A stretch of DNA of 36,437 nucleotides from assembly GCA_015069695.1 (NCBI GenBank), contig JADCRZ010000053.1:1-36437 (forward strand). The letters run 5' to 3'. Source of the DNA: Williamsia sp. (GTDB lineage Bacteria; Bacteroidota; Bacteroidia; Chitinophagales; Chitinophagaceae). The position numbers and the translations under genes were made by a program. A model generated the notes under the pieces. The model searched no databases, was not told the DNA's origin, and saw only the letters and a list, made by a program, of their open reading frames with translations. How positions within the stretch are numbered: position 1 is the stretch's first letter; every line of letters starts with the position of its first letter. This document shows, piece by piece, positions 16,768-27,148 of this stretch.

Positions 16768-19125
16768 TTATTTTCTTTTGTTCATCTTTATTGTTTCCAG
16801 CACTTTTCCATCAGCCAGCAGCTTCACGAAGTAAATTCCCGGCGTCAACTGTTTTTCATCCAGGATCAAAGAGAACTGGTGATTGCCGGCCGGCAGATTG
16901 CCGAAAGAGCGCCTGTATTGCAGCCTTCCGGCTAGATCGTATACATCTGTGCTGAACTGCCGGATGTTATGGTCATTCAAGAACCGAATGTTTACACGTT
17001 CCGCAAACGGGTTGGGATAGACGCTGGCCCGGAATCCCTTGGTATCCACCGGCAATCCCGCATCCGGCATGCGCTGGCCCGCTTGGATGGTTGAGCTGCT
17101 GGCGCCGGACCGGCTTCCATGAAAGGCCCAGTCTGGCACAGGCTGTCTGCTAAAGCCCGGGCCGCTCCAGTATAATTGCATGGTTTCGCCGCCTTCTTTC
17201 TCAAAAAAAGCAGCTGCAACAGGGTAGGAGCCGGCGGCCGGCACATACACGGAACCCGATACACTGGTGGGGGCATGCAGTCCGTCGTTGCTGACCAGGG
17301 CATTGGCAGCAGCCGAGTAACGGCTGTTAAAGTAAAACTTGCTGCCGTCATCAGAAATGGTCTCGAACGTATAGGTGCCGGGTGCCGGAATGCTGAGCCA
17401 GCCTTCCCATACAAAACCAAAATAGTCGCTTCTGTTGCGGGGATTTAAATCAATGTTGGCAGCAGTGCCGGTTTTCAAGGGAGACAAGGACCCGAAATCA
17501 GGCAGGCTGTTCCAGTTGCCTTCATAATACCTGTAAGCCAGGCCATTGGCTGGCAGGGCGGTTCCCGTAAAAGCCCCATCGGGTATGGGTTGCCTGCCAA
17601 AGCCCGGACCGCTCCAGTACAACTGCATGGTTTCACCCCCGTCTTTTTCAAAAAAGCTGATAGCCACCGGATAAGTGCCGGCAGCAGGAATGTAAACGGA
17701 ACCTGAAACAGCAGCAGGCGCGTGCAGGCCATCGTTGCTTACCAGTGCGCTGGCACCAGACGAGTAAAACGTGTTGAAATAAAATTTGCTGCCATCATCA
17801 GAAACGGTTTCAAATTGATACTGTCCGGGAGCAGGGATATTTATCCATCCTTCCCACACAAACCCGAAATGGTCATTCCCGTTTCGCGGATCCAGGCTGA
17901 TATTGGCTGCTGAGCCGGTTTTGACAGGGGTAAGTGCGTTGAAGTCAGGCAGATTATTCCAGTCGCCTTCATAATATCGATAGCTCAATCCGCCTGATTT
18001 TGGCTGGGTGGTGAAAGCCCCATCCGGTACAGGTTGCCTGCTGAGGCCGGGGCCGCTCCAATACAATTGCATGGTTTCTCCTCCTTCCTTTTCAAAGAAA
18101 CTGACGGCAATGGGGTAGGCGCCGGCTGCCGCTACATATACCGAACCAGCTGCACTGGATGGTGCATGCAGTCCGTCGTTGTTGACGAGCGCATTGGCAC
18201 CGGCATTGTAAGATGAGTTGAAATAAAATTTACTGCCATCATCAGAAATTGTTTCAAAGGTGTAAGTGCCGGGTGCGGGGATGTTTATATACCCTTCCCA
18301 TACAAATCCAAAGTAATCGTTGCTGTTTCGCGGGTCGAGGCTGATATTGGTTGCCGTGCCGGTTTTTACAGGTTGCAGGGCATTGAAATCAGGCAGGCCG
18401 TTCCAGTTGCCCTGGTAATAGCGGTAGGTTAAATTGCCGGACTGGAAACCGAAGAGGTTTTTTTCTACGACCCGGTTGAACAGCACATTGTGGCCGGCAC
18501 TATTAAGATGGGTGCCATCGCCTGAATTGTACATGCTTAGTATAGAATTGTCGGCAGGGTTCGCGATGCCATCCCAGAAATTGATGGCATACTGTCCGAA
18601 CTCATTTATGATGCCCTGCTTGATCTGTTCCATCTTTTGCCGTACTTCGGTTGTTTGATAGGAAGCAGGCTCCGAACGGGGCTGGCTGGTGGCAATATAA
18701 CAGGGCTTGCCGGCATTGGTGGCCGTTTGCCAGATGGTGCGCAGGCAAAACAAGACCTCGGCAACAGAATAGATGTCATATCCGTTAGACGGGTAATTAA
18801 CCAGCACCACATCCGGATTGCCCTGCAATCCTTCGGTGATGTTGTTGTAAGGCCTTGGTGCATTGCGGCCGGCAGGGGGCGTATAGCTGGTGGGCATGCC
18901 ATGGTAACAGTTGTCGCCTGATACAGCGCGGTTGTCAATTACAATAGGGGTGCCTTTTTGCTGGTAGTAACGTTGCAGCCGGCCCACATAGCAGCTGTCG
19001 GTTGAGAGCCCGTAACAGGCAGGGGTAGACGAACCCAGGATCAGGAGCTTTTTTTGTGCATGCACTTGCAAATTGCCCTGCACACATGCAGCCAGCAGGA
19101 TCATGCCTATCCAGAAACGTTTCAT
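16768..19125 (-). CDS. T9SS-exported SGNH hydrolase with three PA14 modules
   Basis: The 785-residue secreted protein starts with a signal peptide (to about residue 24). An SGNH/GDSL hydrolase domain covers about 25-225: nucleophile S33 in ILGSSTPACYG, block II in NRAVSG, and the D203-x-x-H206 dyad in DGTHLNSAGH. Block III reads NYPSNG instead of the usual GxND. Three tandem PA14-like carbohydrate-binding modules of about 148 residues follow, each with FGFVWEG, FETxSDDGSKFYFN and ETMQLYWSGPG. The C-terminus (about 705-785; VYPNPFAERVNIRF to GIYFVKLL) is a T9SS type A sorting domain, so it reaches the cell surface or medium. Probable role: deacylation of a glycan to which the PA14 modules bind. 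It is the third downstream gene of the - strand GH95 run, 84 bp after the sigma-54 regulator. Confidence 0.85.
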   Translation of the reverse strand: MKRFWIGMILLAACVQGNLQVHAQKKLLILGSSTPACYGLSTDSCYVGRLQRYYQQKGTPIVIDNRAVSGDNCYHGMPTSYTPPAGRNAPRPYNNITEGLQGNPDVVLVNYPSNGYDIYSVAEVLFCLRTIWQTATNAGKPCYIATSQPRSEPASYQTTEVRQKMEQIKQGIINEFGQYAINFWDGIANPADNSILSMYNSGDGTHLNSAGHNVLFNRVVEKNLFGFQSGNLTYRYYQGNWNGLPDFNALQPVKTGTATNISLDPRNSNDYFGFVWEGYINIPAPGTYTFETISDDGSKFYFNSSYNAGANALVNNDGLHAPSSAAGSVYVAAAGAYPIAVSFFEKEGGETMQLYWSGPGLSRQPVPDGAFTTQPKSGGLSYRYYEGDWNNLPDFNALTPVKTGSAANISLDPRNGNDHFGFVWEGWINIPAPGQYQFETVSDDGSKFYFNTFYSSGASALVSNDGLHAPAAVSGSVYIPAAGTYPVAISFFEKDGGETMQLYWSGPGFGRQPIPDGAFTGTALPANGLAYRYYEGNWNSLPDFGSLSPLKTGTAANIDLNPRNRSDYFGFVWEGWLSIPAPGTYTFETISDDGSKFYFNSRYSAAANALVSNDGLHAPTSVSGSVYVPAAGSYPVAAAFFEKEGGETMQLYWSGPGFSRQPVPDWAFHGSRSGASSSTIQAGQRMPDAGLPVDTKGFRASVYPNPFAERVNIRFLNDHNIRQFSTDVYDLAGRLQYRRSFGNLPAGNHQFSLILDEKQLTPGIYFVKLLADGKVLETIKMNKRK
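17118..18432 (-). repeat. Three tandem PA14-module repeats in DNA
   Basis: Equivalent points of the three module starts lie at 18415-18426, 17971-17982 and 17524-17535, giving periods of 444 and 447 bp. Copies are similar at nucleotide level over most of the module, pointing to duplication inside this gene. Confidence 0.8.
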
Positions 19126-19209
19126 AGAGCGTCAGTTTTCTGATTAAAAATAGCCTGGCTTTTACATAGGACGGCTGTCAGGCCCGCAATTTCTCCTCCT
19201 TCAGCTTCC

Positions 19210-20541
19210 CTATTTGCCGTTCAGCTTGTATTCTTCCATTTTGCGGTACAGGGTGGTAAGGCCAATGTTCAGCAGCCGGGCTGTTTCTGCTTTGTTTCCT
19301 TTTGTGTAAGCCAGTACTTTCCGGATATGTTCCTTTTCAACAGCCGCCAAGGAAAGGCTGGGTGCATCACCGGTTTGCCCCTGCAGCTCTACCGGAAGAT
19401 CAGCGGGCGTTACAGTACTGCTGTCGGCTATGATGGCGGCCCTTTCCAGTACATTGCGCAGCTCCCGTATATTGCCATGCCAGCTGTGGTGCTGCAAGAG
19501 CCGGACTGTTTCATTGCTTAGCTGGAGCGGCTTTGCTAATTTCTGAACCAGCTTATCCAGAAAGTGGCTGGCTAGTGCAGAGATGTCCTCCGGGCGCTCA
19601 CGCAGGGGCGGCAGATAAATGGTGAAAACATTCAGGCGGTAGTACAGGTCTTCCCGGAAACGGCCTTCTCCCACTTCGCGGACCAGGTTGCGGTTGGTGG
19701 CTGCAATGATACGCACATCCACCCGGGTGGTTTTTACATCGCCCAGTTTGATAAACTCACCGGTCTCCAGTACCCGCAGCAGCTTGGCCTGCAGTTCAAT
19801 GGGCATCTCGCCGATTTCATCCAGGAACAGGGTGCCTCCATCTGCCAGTTCGATCAGTCCCTTTTTATCTTTTAACGCGCCTGTATAAGCGCCGGCTTTG
19901 TGTCCGAACAATTCACCTTCCAGCAGCTCTTTTGTAAAAGTACTGCAATTAAGCGCTACCAGGTTTTTGGCGGCCCGTTTGCCGCCATGGTGGATGGCAT
20001 GGGCAAACACTTCTTTGCCAGTGCCGGTTTCGCCCAGCAGCAAAACCGTTGCATCGGTAAGGGCTGTTTTTTGCGCCAGGGCAATGGCTTGTTTGATGGC
20101 CGTACTGGTACCCAGGATGTTGGCGAAGGAATCTGTATGGCTGATGATCTTCCCTGCCTGTGCCTGCTGCGCTGCCCGCCTGCTCATGGCCTGTGCCAGC
20201 AGCGGCAGGATGCGCTTGTTGTCGTCGCCCTTTACGATATAATCAAATGCGCCGTTCTTGATGGCCAGCACACCATCGGGAATGTTTCCGTAGGCAGTCA
20301 GTAACACAACTTCTATAGCCGGGTATTTTTCTTTGATGGTTCCGGTATATTCCACGCCGTTGCCGTCCGGCAGTTTCACATCGCAGAGCACGATGTCAAC
20401 CGGTTTGCTGTTCAGCAGGTCGGATGCGGCGCGCAGGCTGGCAGCTTCAACCACTTCATATCCTTCCAGGGAAATGATGCGTTTGAGCAGCTTACGCAGC
20501 TGCTCTTCATCATCCACAATCAAGATTTTCCCTTGTGCCAT
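19210..20541 (-). CDS. NtrC-family sigma-54-dependent response regulator
   Basis: The 443-residue regulator has a receiver domain (about 1-120) with the acidic pair DD at 10-11, phosphoacceptor D54 in [10 protein letters not shown] and switch lysine in YIVKGDD. An AAA+ sigma-54 interaction domain covers about 140-375, with Walker A GETGTGKE (170-177), the sigma-54-contacting loop GAYTGA (217-222) and Walker B-like [13 protein letters not shown] Fis-type HTH ends the protein ([20 protein letters not shown]). The ATG at 20541 gives a canonical receiver start; an upstream in-frame start adds 17 unrelated residues. It would activate RpoN promoters after phosphorylation, but no histidine kinase is adjacent. 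Its place between the SGNH esterase and the PA14-SGNH gene suggests it may control this glycan cluster. Confidence 0.92.
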   Translation of the reverse strand: MAQGKILIVDDEEQLRKLLKRIISLEGYEVVEAASLRAASDLLNSKPVDIVLCDVKLPDGNGVEYTGTIKEKYPAIEVVLLTAYGNIPDGVLAIKNGAFDYIVKGDDNKRILPLLAQAMSRRAAQQAQAGKIISHTDSFANILGTSTAIKQAIALAQKTALTDATVLLLGETGTGKEVFAHAIHHGGKRAAKNLVALNCSTFTKELLEGELFGHKAGAYTGALKDKKGLIELADGGTLFLDEIGEMPIELQAKLLRVLETGEFIKLGDVKTTRVDVRIIAATNRNLVREVGEGRFREDLYYRLNVFTIYLPPLRERPEDISALASHFLDKLVQKLAKPLQLSNETVRLLQHHSWHGNIRELRNVLERAAIIADSSTVTPADLPVELQGQTGDAPSLSLAAVEKEHIRKVLAYTKGNKAETARLLNIGLTTLYRKMEEYKLNGK

Positions 20542-20625
20542 TGCTGCTAAGAAATTTTTCCCGCCAAAGGTAGGTAAACAGGACGCTTGCAAAATTTGCC
20601 GCGTGTCTTTTATCCGTGCTCCCTT

Positions 20626-21390
20626 TTACCGGATAAATTTCAATTGCCTGCCCACCTGCCGGAGCCACTCCCTCGCCATCAGCTCATGACCAGCGGGCAT
20701 GGGATGAACGCCGTCCCAGATCCAGTAGGGAGCGGGTGCTTTGGATAAGGCTTTGTTGAACGCAGCCTGGAACTCAACAAGGATCCCTTTGTATTCCCTG
20801 CTTAACTTATGCACGATCATCCGGCGTTGATCGACTTCGGTTTTGTAGGCATCCCATCTGTCTTTTACGCCGCCTGCCGGAAGCACAAAGGGTTCGCACA
20901 GGACGAAGCGGACGGTGGGCAGCTGGCGGAGGGTTTGCTCCAGCAGGGATCGGTAGCCTTGTTCGTATTGGTCAGCGGTGAACTCCTTGTTGCCTTTGAG
21001 ACCGGCAGATACATCGTTGATGCCGATCAGGATGCTGAGCACATCGGGCTTCAGGTCCAGCGTGTCTTGCTGCCAGCGGGCAGCCAGGTCGGTTACCTTG
21101 TTGCCGCTGATGCCGCGGTTTAAGAAGTGAAATCCCTTCTCAGGAAGCTCGTACCACAACTTGCTTGCAATGATGTACTGGTAGCCATGGCCCATCACAT
21201 GGTTCCAGTCGTTGTTGCGCGTTCTGTTGCCATCCGTGATCGAATCGCCCTGAAACAGAAAAGTCCATCCCTCACCTTCTTTGCCGGTATTGCTGTCAGC
21301 GGTATGAGGCAGCGGAGCTTCCAAAACCGGCAGGACGGACAAAGCAGTGAGCTGTTTGATAAATTTTCTGCGACCGGGCACGGTGGGCAT
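20626..21390 (-). CDS. Exported SGNH/GDSL hydrolase (acetylesterase-like)
   Basis: This 254-residue single-domain esterase has a twin-arginine-like N-terminus (GRRKFIKQLTALSVLPVLEA), so probably Tat- or Sec-exported. All SGNH blocks are present: S50 in FQGDSITDG, the glycine of RGISGNK, the asparagine of IGIND, and D226/H229 in DGVHPMPAGH. Such proteins typically remove acetyl groups from polysaccharides, for example xylan or rhamnogalacturonan. Its ATG is only 21 bp after the stop of the GH95 gene, so they are very likely co-transcribed. The two may act on one acetylated, fucosylated glycan. The substrate is inferred from context only. Confidence 0.85.
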   Translation of the reverse strand: MPTVPGRRKFIKQLTALSVLPVLEAPLPHTADSNTGKEGEGWTFLFQGDSITDGNRTRNNDWNHVMGHGYQYIIASKLWYELPEKGFHFLNRGISGNKVTDLAARWQQDTLDLKPDVLSILIGINDVSAGLKGNKEFTADQYEQGYRSLLEQTLRQLPTVRFVLCEPFVLPAGGVKDRWDAYKTEVDQRRMIVHKLSREYKGILVEFQAAFNKALSKAPAPYWIWDGVHPMPAGHELMAREWLRQVGRQLKFIR

Positions 21391-21411
21391 CTTTAAGATT
21401 TTGTTGTTTGA

Positions 21412-23955
21412 TTAGTTGGCTGCTGTGATCTCGTAGACCTTGCCCTTCTGTGTATCAAACAGGGTTGTATAACCGCTCTTTGTTTTCTGCGAAAGGGCTT
21501 TTACATTCCGGATGGTTACAGGTGCGGCTGTCCTCAGCATGCAGGGCTGGCCGTTGAGTGATTTGATCGTTGCTGTTGACAACGCACCTTCTTTCCAGCT
21601 GATGCCTACTTCAAAACCGCCTCTCCCCCGCAGGCCCTTTACCGTTCCGCTGTTCCATTCATCGGGGAGCGCCGGCAGCAGGTGAACTTCGCCCAGGTGG
21701 GTTTGTAACAGCATTTCAGCAATGCCTGCGGCGCCTGCAAAATTGCCATCGATCTGGAAGGGCGGATGTGCATCAAATAAATTGGGATAGCTGCCACCGC
21801 CGCTGGCATAGCCGGTTCCGCTTTCTCCTGTGAGGTGCAGCAGGTCGCGCAGGAGCAGGTGGGCATGGTTGCCATCGAGGAGGCGGGCCCAGAAATTGAT
21901 CTTCCAGGCTTTGCTCCAGCCGGTGCCTTCGTCACCGCGGATCTCCAGCGTACGGCGGGCTGCTGCCGCCAGTTCCGGCGTTTTTACCGGTGATATTTGT
22001 TCGCCCGGATGGAGTCCGTACAGGTGCGATACGTGCCGGTGGTGTACCTCCACATCTTCCCAATCCCTGTACCATTCCACCAGGTTGCCCTTTTTGCCGA
22101 TATGAAAAGGATACAATTTCTTCTCCCTTTCTATCACCGTATCCCTGAAAGCCTTGTCTGTATTGAGATGTTGGGATGCGGTAACAAAATGGCTGAATAG
22201 GTCGCGGATGATAGACATGTCCATGGTGCTGGCTGCCGCAATTGCGCCCTGAACGCCTTTTTCGTCTTTGAATGAATTCTCAGGCGAGCCGGAGGGCGCT
22301 GTAACCCAATACCCATCCGGGTCTTTGATAAGCCAGCCCAGGGTAAACTGAACAGCTCCCTTCATCAGCGGGTAAGCCGTATCCTTCAAAAATTGTTCGT
22401 CGCCGGTAAACAGGTAATGCTGCCACAGGTGCTGGCAAAGCCAGTTGGCACCCATGGCCCAGTTGGCCCATTTGGGATCACCATTGCCCAGGTCGCCGAC
22501 CGGGTTGGTGAGGGCCCAGATATCACTGTTGTGGTGCAGTACCCAGCCATTAAGCCCGTAGAACTCACGGGCCGTCTTCTGGCCATTTACGGCCATATTT
22601 TTTATCAGGTTGAACAGGGGCTCGTGCAGTTCAGAGAGGTTGGTTACTTCTGCCGGCCAGTAGTTCATCTGCACATTGATGTTGGTGGTATAATTGGAAC
22701 TCCAGGGTGGCCGCACGATCTGGTTCCAGATGCCTTGCAGGTTGGCTGCCGTACCACCGGGCCGCGAGCTGGAGATCAGGAGGTAACGGCCATATTGCAG
22801 GTACATGGCTTCCAGCGCCGGGTCAGCGCCGCCAGCCGTATAGGCTTTTAATCGCTCATCCGTGGGCAGGTCAGGACCGTCGGACTTCTTTTTATTCTGC
22901 AGGGTAATAGACAGCCGGTTGAAATACTGATGGTAATCAGCCAGGTGGGCCGCCTGCAGCTGGTCGAACGATTTGGCGGCTGCTTTCTGAAGATAGCTTG
23001 CTGCCAGCGCATTTTCATCCTTTCCCTGCGAGACAGGACATTTATCAAACCCATTGAAGCTGGTGGCTGCTGATAACAGGATCAGCACTTCATCTGCTCC
23101 CCTGATGCTGATACCACTTGTATCTGTCTGCATGCTTCCGCCCTTGTTGAGGGCTTTTGTCAGCAGCACCCACCGCATGCCTTTGCAACTGCTTGTAGAA
23201 TCATCGTATACCACAGCCGGACGATTGTAGCGCGTATAACTGGGATCATCATGCGCAGGTGCTTTGCCCCTGGTGGCCAAGGCACCATTTGCTTCTGCAA
23301 AGTTCTGGTAGCGGAGCTGGCTGCGGGCGGCTATTTGTAAGGTCAGCGCTCCGGGCTTGCTGGCCGTGAGCCGGATCACGATCACCTGATCAGGCGCAGA
23401 AGAAAACAGCTGGCGGGTATATTCGGTACCGCCTCTTTTAAAACGCGTGGTAGCAAGGGCATCGCTGATGTTAAGATCGCGGTAGTAAGAAGTTGAATCG
23501 GTTCCATTGAACGTTTGCTTGATAGAAAGGTCGCCAAGCGGCAGATAGCTTTCCGAATAAACGCCCTGCATCTTTTTGCTCAGGTCAGAAGCTTTCTGGT
23601 AATCTCCCTTGAACACGGCCTCCCTGATCTGCGGCAGGTAGCCAGGGGCATCCGGGTTCAAATTATCCGTAACAGGTCCGCCCGACCAGAGCGTACTTTC
23701 ATTCAACTGAATCAGCTCCTCCTGAACACGCCCAAATACCATCGCTCCCAAACGGCCATTTCCCAGGGGAAGCGCTTCCGTCCATACCCTGGCCGGTTGG
23801 CGGTACCAGAGTTTAAGGGGTGTTTGGCTTGTTGAGAGGAGAGGAATGGTGAGGACAAGAATGAGGATCCATTTCAGATAGCCAACACCAGATGGCTGAC
23901 TGAAATTTGTACGCACCCAATCAGCCTGAAAATGCTCGGATAAGTATGTCTTCAT
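21412..23955 (-). CDS. Glycoside hydrolase family 95 (alpha-L-fucosidase-like)
   Basis: This 847-residue exported enzyme matches GH95, whose founding member is bifidobacterial 1,2-alpha-L-fucosidase and which also includes plant-type alpha-L-galactosidase/fucosidase forms. Recognisable segments are the N-terminal beta-sandwich ([32 protein letters not shown]), the active-site [13 protein letters not shown] carrying the two asparagines of the family mechanism, and the barrel segments [25 protein letters not shown] and [14 protein letters not shown]. The hydrophobic stretch [17 protein letters not shown] at about 26-42 is the export signal, preceded by an unusually long N-terminus. The ATG at 23955 is used; a TTG lies 15 bp upstream. 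It is the first gene of the - strand run, followed by the SGNH esterase. Confidence 0.9.
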   Translation of the reverse strand: MKTYLSEHFQADWVRTNFSQPSGVGYLKWILILVLTIPLLSTSQTPLKLWYRQPARVWTEALPLGNGRLGAMVFGRVQEELIQLNESTLWSGGPVTDNLNPDAPGYLPQIREAVFKGDYQKASDLSKKMQGVYSESYLPLGDLSIKQTFNGTDSTSYYRDLNISDALATTRFKRGGTEYTRQLFSSAPDQVIVIRLTASKPGALTLQIAARSQLRYQNFAEANGALATRGKAPAHDDPSYTRYNRPAVVYDDSTSSCKGMRWVLLTKALNKGGSMQTDTSGISIRGADEVLILLSAATSFNGFDKCPVSQGKDENALAASYLQKAAAKSFDQLQAAHLADYHQYFNRLSITLQNKKKSDGPDLPTDERLKAYTAGGADPALEAMYLQYGRYLLISSSRPGGTAANLQGIWNQIVRPPWSSNYTTNINVQMNYWPAEVTNLSELHEPLFNLIKNMAVNGQKTAREFYGLNGWVLHHNSDIWALTNPVGDLGNGDPKWANWAMGANWLCQHLWQHYLFTGDEQFLKDTAYPLMKGAVQFTLGWLIKDPDGYWVTAPSGSPENSFKDEKGVQGAIAAASTMDMSIIRDLFSHFVTASQHLNTDKAFRDTVIEREKKLYPFHIGKKGNLVEWYRDWEDVEVHHRHVSHLYGLHPGEQISPVKTPELAAAARRTLEIRGDEGTGWSKAWKINFWARLLDGNHAHLLLRDLLHLTGESGTGYASGGGSYPNLFDAHPPFQIDGNFAGAAGIAEMLLQTHLGEVHLLPALPDEWNSGTVKGLRGRGGFEVGISWKEGALSTATIKSLNGQPCMLRTAAPVTIRNVKALSQKTKSGYTTLFDTQKGKVYEITAAN

Positions 23956-24126
23956 AAAATATTTTATCAATTCTTATAATCCCTCTCTATCCCGGTTCCG
24001 GCCCCATTTGCTCTCTTCCGCTCAGATACAACTGCCTCACTCCTGCTAAATTAAGCACTCACAGAGTTGCGACCGCTTCCCTGAACAGCCGGAGCAGAAT
24101 TATTTCTGCCTGCACAGCACAGGCTG

Positions 24127-24134
24127 TACTTTTG
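24127..24134 (+). promoter_or_regulatory. Candidate -7 box (TACTTTTG) for the FAD/Fe-S dehydrogenase gene
   Basis: TACTTTTG matches the Bacteroidota TAnnTTTG -7 element exactly and ends 13 bp before the ATG at 24148, which would give a very short leader. A -33 TTTG is not evident. Confidence 0.4.
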
Positions 24135-24147
24135 CCCTATCTCGAAA

Positions 24148-27084
24148 ATGACACAGGAACCTACCATCAACGCAAAGCTGCAGGAGCTTGCCCGTTCGCT
24201 TACAGGCCGGCTTTACCATGATAAAACCATGCGCATCCTCTACGCCACCGATGCATCTGCCTACCGGGAGATGCCCCTGGCCGTGGCCATGCCTGCCAAC
24301 CTGGACGACATCAGAAAGCTGATCCATTTTGCAAAAAAGGAAGGCACTTCGCTCATTCCCCGTACGGCAGGGACCTCCCTGGCCGGACAGGTAGTCGGCA
24401 ACGGCATTGTGGTAGACGTGTCCAAACATTTTACCCGCATACTCGAGCTGAATAGGGAAGAAGGATGGGTACGCGTTGAGCCGGGTGTTGTGCGCGACGA
24501 GCTCAACTTGTTTTTAAAACCGCACGGTTTGTACTTTGGGCCGGAAACGTCTACAGCCAACAGGGCCATGATCGGCGGGATGGTAGGCAACAATTCCTGT
24601 GGCTCCAACTCCGTCGTGTACCGCAGCACACGCGAACACCTGATCGAGGTAAAGGCCTTGCTGAGTGATGGAAGCGAAGCGCAATTCGGAATGCTTGAGC
24701 CCGAAGCATTTCATGCCAAATGTGAAGGTGACACGCTGGAAGCCGGCATCTACAAAACCGTTCGCGGCCTGCTGGGCAATTATGAGAACCAGGTAGAGAT
24801 CAGGCGGGAGTTTCCCAAAAAAACGGTTGAGCGCAGAAACACCGGCTATGCCGTGGACCTGCTGCTGGAAACAGCACCGTTTACTGCCGGTGGTCCTGAT
24901 TTTAATTTTTGCACCCTGCTGGCCGGCTCTGAGGGCACGCTGGCTTTTATCACAGAGATCAAGCTGCAGGTTGTGCCGCTGTCGCGTGCAGAAACCGGTC
25001 TGCTCTGTGTTCATTTCAATACCATCGATGAAGCCTTGCGGGCCAACCTCATTGCCCTGCAATACAAGCCAAGCGCGAGTGAGCTCATCGACCATTATAT
25101 CCTGGAATGCACCAAGGACAATATTGAACAAATCCAGAACCGCTTTTTTGTACAGGGCGATCCCGGCGCCATCCTGGTGGTTGAATACAACGGAAGGGAT
25201 AAGGAAGAAGTAACCTCCATTGCAAAGCAGGTTGAAGCAGACATGCGCGCGGCCGGACTGGGCTATCATTTCCCGCTGTTATTCGGGAACGATACAAAAA
25301 GGATCTGGACCCTGCGCAAAGCCGGGCTGGGCCTGCTCAGCAACCTGCCCGGTGATGAAAAGGCCGTACCGGTGATCGAGGATACGGCGGTGGATGTGCA
25401 TGACCTGCCGGCCTACATCCGTGATTTCAACGAGATCCTGCAAAAATATGGTTTGTACTCCGTGCATTATGCCCATGCCGGTTCCGGCGAGCTGCACCTG
25501 CGGCCGATCATCAACCTGAAAACGGTCGAAGGAAATAAATTGTTCCGCTCTATTGCGGCCGAGATTGCCACGCTCGTAAAAAAATACAATGGCTCGCTGA
25601 GTGGGGAGCACGGTGATGGAAGGCTGCGGGGAGAATTTATTCCGCAGATGCTCGGACAAAAGAACTATGAGCTGCTCAAAAAGATCAAACAAAGCTGGGA
25701 CCCTCGGCACATCTTCAATCCCGGCAAGATCGTGGATACGCCGCCGATGGACCAGCTGCTGCGCTACACGCCCGGTCAGCAAACACCCGCTTTCAAAACC
25801 GTTTTCCGGTTTCACAACCAGGACATCCTGCAGCATGCCGAGCAGTGCAATGGCTCAGGCGATTGCAGAAAAAGCCAGTCGATGGGCGGAACGATGTGTC
25901 CTTCGTTTATGGCTACCCGCAATGAAAAAGATACGACCCGTGCCCGCGCCAATATCCTGCGCGAGTTCCTGACCCGCTCTACAAAGCCCAACCGCTTTAA
26001 CCATAAAGAGATCAAAGAGGTGATGGATCTTTGCCTGAGCTGCAAGGGCTGCAAATCAGAATGTCCTTCAAACGTGGACATGGCCAAGCTCAAAGCAGAG
26101 TTTTTGCAGCAATACCAGGACGCCAACGGCGTGCCCCTCCGCAGCCGGCTGGTCGCCAATTTCGCCCGCTCGGCGGCCATGGGTGCCTTGCTGCCCGGCG
26201 CTTATAATTTTATGATGACGAACCGGCCCATCAGCAACTGGGTCAAAAAGATTTCCGGCTTTGCGCCTGCCCGCTCCATGCCCCGGATGCATACGACGAC
26301 ACTGCGCGCCTGGTGGAAGAAAAATCGTTCCAGGATAGCCGGTGCCCGCACGCGCAAGGTCTATCTTTTTTGCGATGAGTTCACCAACTACACCGATACG
26401 GAGATCGGCATCAAAGCTATTTTGCTGCTCGAGAAATTGGGTTATGAGGTAGTGATACCGGAGCATACGGAAAGTGGCCGGGCCTGGCTCTCAAAAGGGT
26501 TGCTACGTGCTGCAAAAGGGATCGCGCGCAGGAACATCAGCATGTTGAGTCCGTTTGTGACGGAAGAAACGCCGCTGGTCGGCATCGAGCCTTCAGCCAT
26601 CCTGACCTTCCGCGACGAATACGAAGACCTGGCAGATGATGACCAGCTGGAAACAGCCAAAAAGCTTTCTTCCCATGTTTATCTGATCGATGAATTTATC
26701 ACGCGGGAAGCGGCCCGGGGCCATATAGACAAGAGCCAGTTCACCAACCAGAAAAAGCTGGTCAAGCTGCATGGGCATTGTCAGCAAAAAGCCTGGAATG
26801 CGCTTTCTTCTTCCGTCAGCATGCTGTCCATACCCGAGAACTACAAGGTAGAAACCATTCCCTCCGGCTGTTGCGGCATGGCAGGTTCATTCGGGTATGA
26901 AAAGGAGCATTACGACCTGTCGATGCAGATCGGAGAGCTGGTGTTGTTCCCGGCCGTCAGGCAGCAGCCTGATGAGGTGATCATTGCAGCTCCCGGTACC
27001 AGTTGCCGGCACCAGATCAAAGATGGTACAGGCCGAGAGGCCAAGCATCCGGTAGAGGTGTTGTATGAAGCTTTTGGCGCATAG
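24148..27084 (+). CDS. FAD-linked oxidase/Fe-S protein, YdiJ/D-lactate dehydrogenase type
   Basis: This 978-residue cytoplasmic or membrane-associated oxidoreductase is built as a natural fusion. A FAD-binding_4 domain comes first (about 40-260; PRTAGTSLAGQVVGNGIVVD; GGMVGNNSCGSNSVVY), then an FAD-oxidase C-terminal domain (about 270-535; HYAHAGSGELHLRPII; SGEHGDGRLRGEF). Two cysteine clusters for 4Fe-4S centres follow, the first starting at C567 (CNGSGDCRKS) and the second C629-x2-C-x2-C-x3-C (CLSCKGCKSECPS). A CCG (heterodisulfide-reductase-like) domain ends it, with HGHCQQKAW and SGCCGMAGSFG (C908-C909). Family members oxidise D-2-hydroxy acids such as D-lactate or D-2-hydroxyglutarate. 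All motifs are intact and the length is normal. It stands alone or with the thioredoxin-like gene 64 bp downstream. Confidence 0.9.
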   Translation: MTQEPTINAKLQELARSLTGRLYHDKTMRILYATDASAYREMPLAVAMPANLDDIRKLIHFAKKEGTSLIPRTAGTSLAGQVVGNGIVVDVSKHFTRILELNREEGWVRVEPGVVRDELNLFLKPHGLYFGPETSTANRAMIGGMVGNNSCGSNSVVYRSTREHLIEVKALLSDGSEAQFGMLEPEAFHAKCEGDTLEAGIYKTVRGLLGNYENQVEIRREFPKKTVERRNTGYAVDLLLETAPFTAGGPDFNFCTLLAGSEGTLAFITEIKLQVVPLSRAETGLLCVHFNTIDEALRANLIALQYKPSASELIDHYILECTKDNIEQIQNRFFVQGDPGAILVVEYNGRDKEEVTSIAKQVEADMRAAGLGYHFPLLFGNDTKRIWTLRKAGLGLLSNLPGDEKAVPVIEDTAVDVHDLPAYIRDFNEILQKYGLYSVHYAHAGSGELHLRPIINLKTVEGNKLFRSIAAEIATLVKKYNGSLSGEHGDGRLRGEFIPQMLGQKNYELLKKIKQSWDPRHIFNPGKIVDTPPMDQLLRYTPGQQTPAFKTVFRFHNQDILQHAEQCNGSGDCRKSQSMGGTMCPSFMATRNEKDTTRARANILREFLTRSTKPNRFNHKEIKEVMDLCLSCKGCKSECPSNVDMAKLKAEFLQQYQDANGVPLRSRLVANFARSAAMGALLPGAYNFMMTNRPISNWVKKISGFAPARSMPRMHTTTLRAWWKKNRSRIAGARTRKVYLFCDEFTNYTDTEIGIKAILLLEKLGYEVVIPEHTESGRAWLSKGLLRAAKGIARRNISMLSPFVTEETPLVGIEPSAILTFRDEYEDLADDDQLETAKKLSSHVYLIDEFITREAARGHIDKSQFTNQKKLVKLHGHCQQKAWNALSSSVSMLSIPENYKVETIPSGCCGMAGSFGYEKEHYDLSMQIGELVLFPAVRQQPDEVIIAAPGTSCRHQIKDGTGREAKHPVEVLYEAFGA

Positions 27085-27148
27085 ATAAAACCCTATTTTA
27101 ACAACAGCCTTCACCAGGTTGAAAACTATTTGACCGTAAATTCATAGC

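Noticed and set aside
13893-23955. Classical polysaccharide utilisation locus
   Set aside because: No SusD homolog and no SusC-length transporter; the barrel protein belongs to the OMP_b-brl_3 kind.
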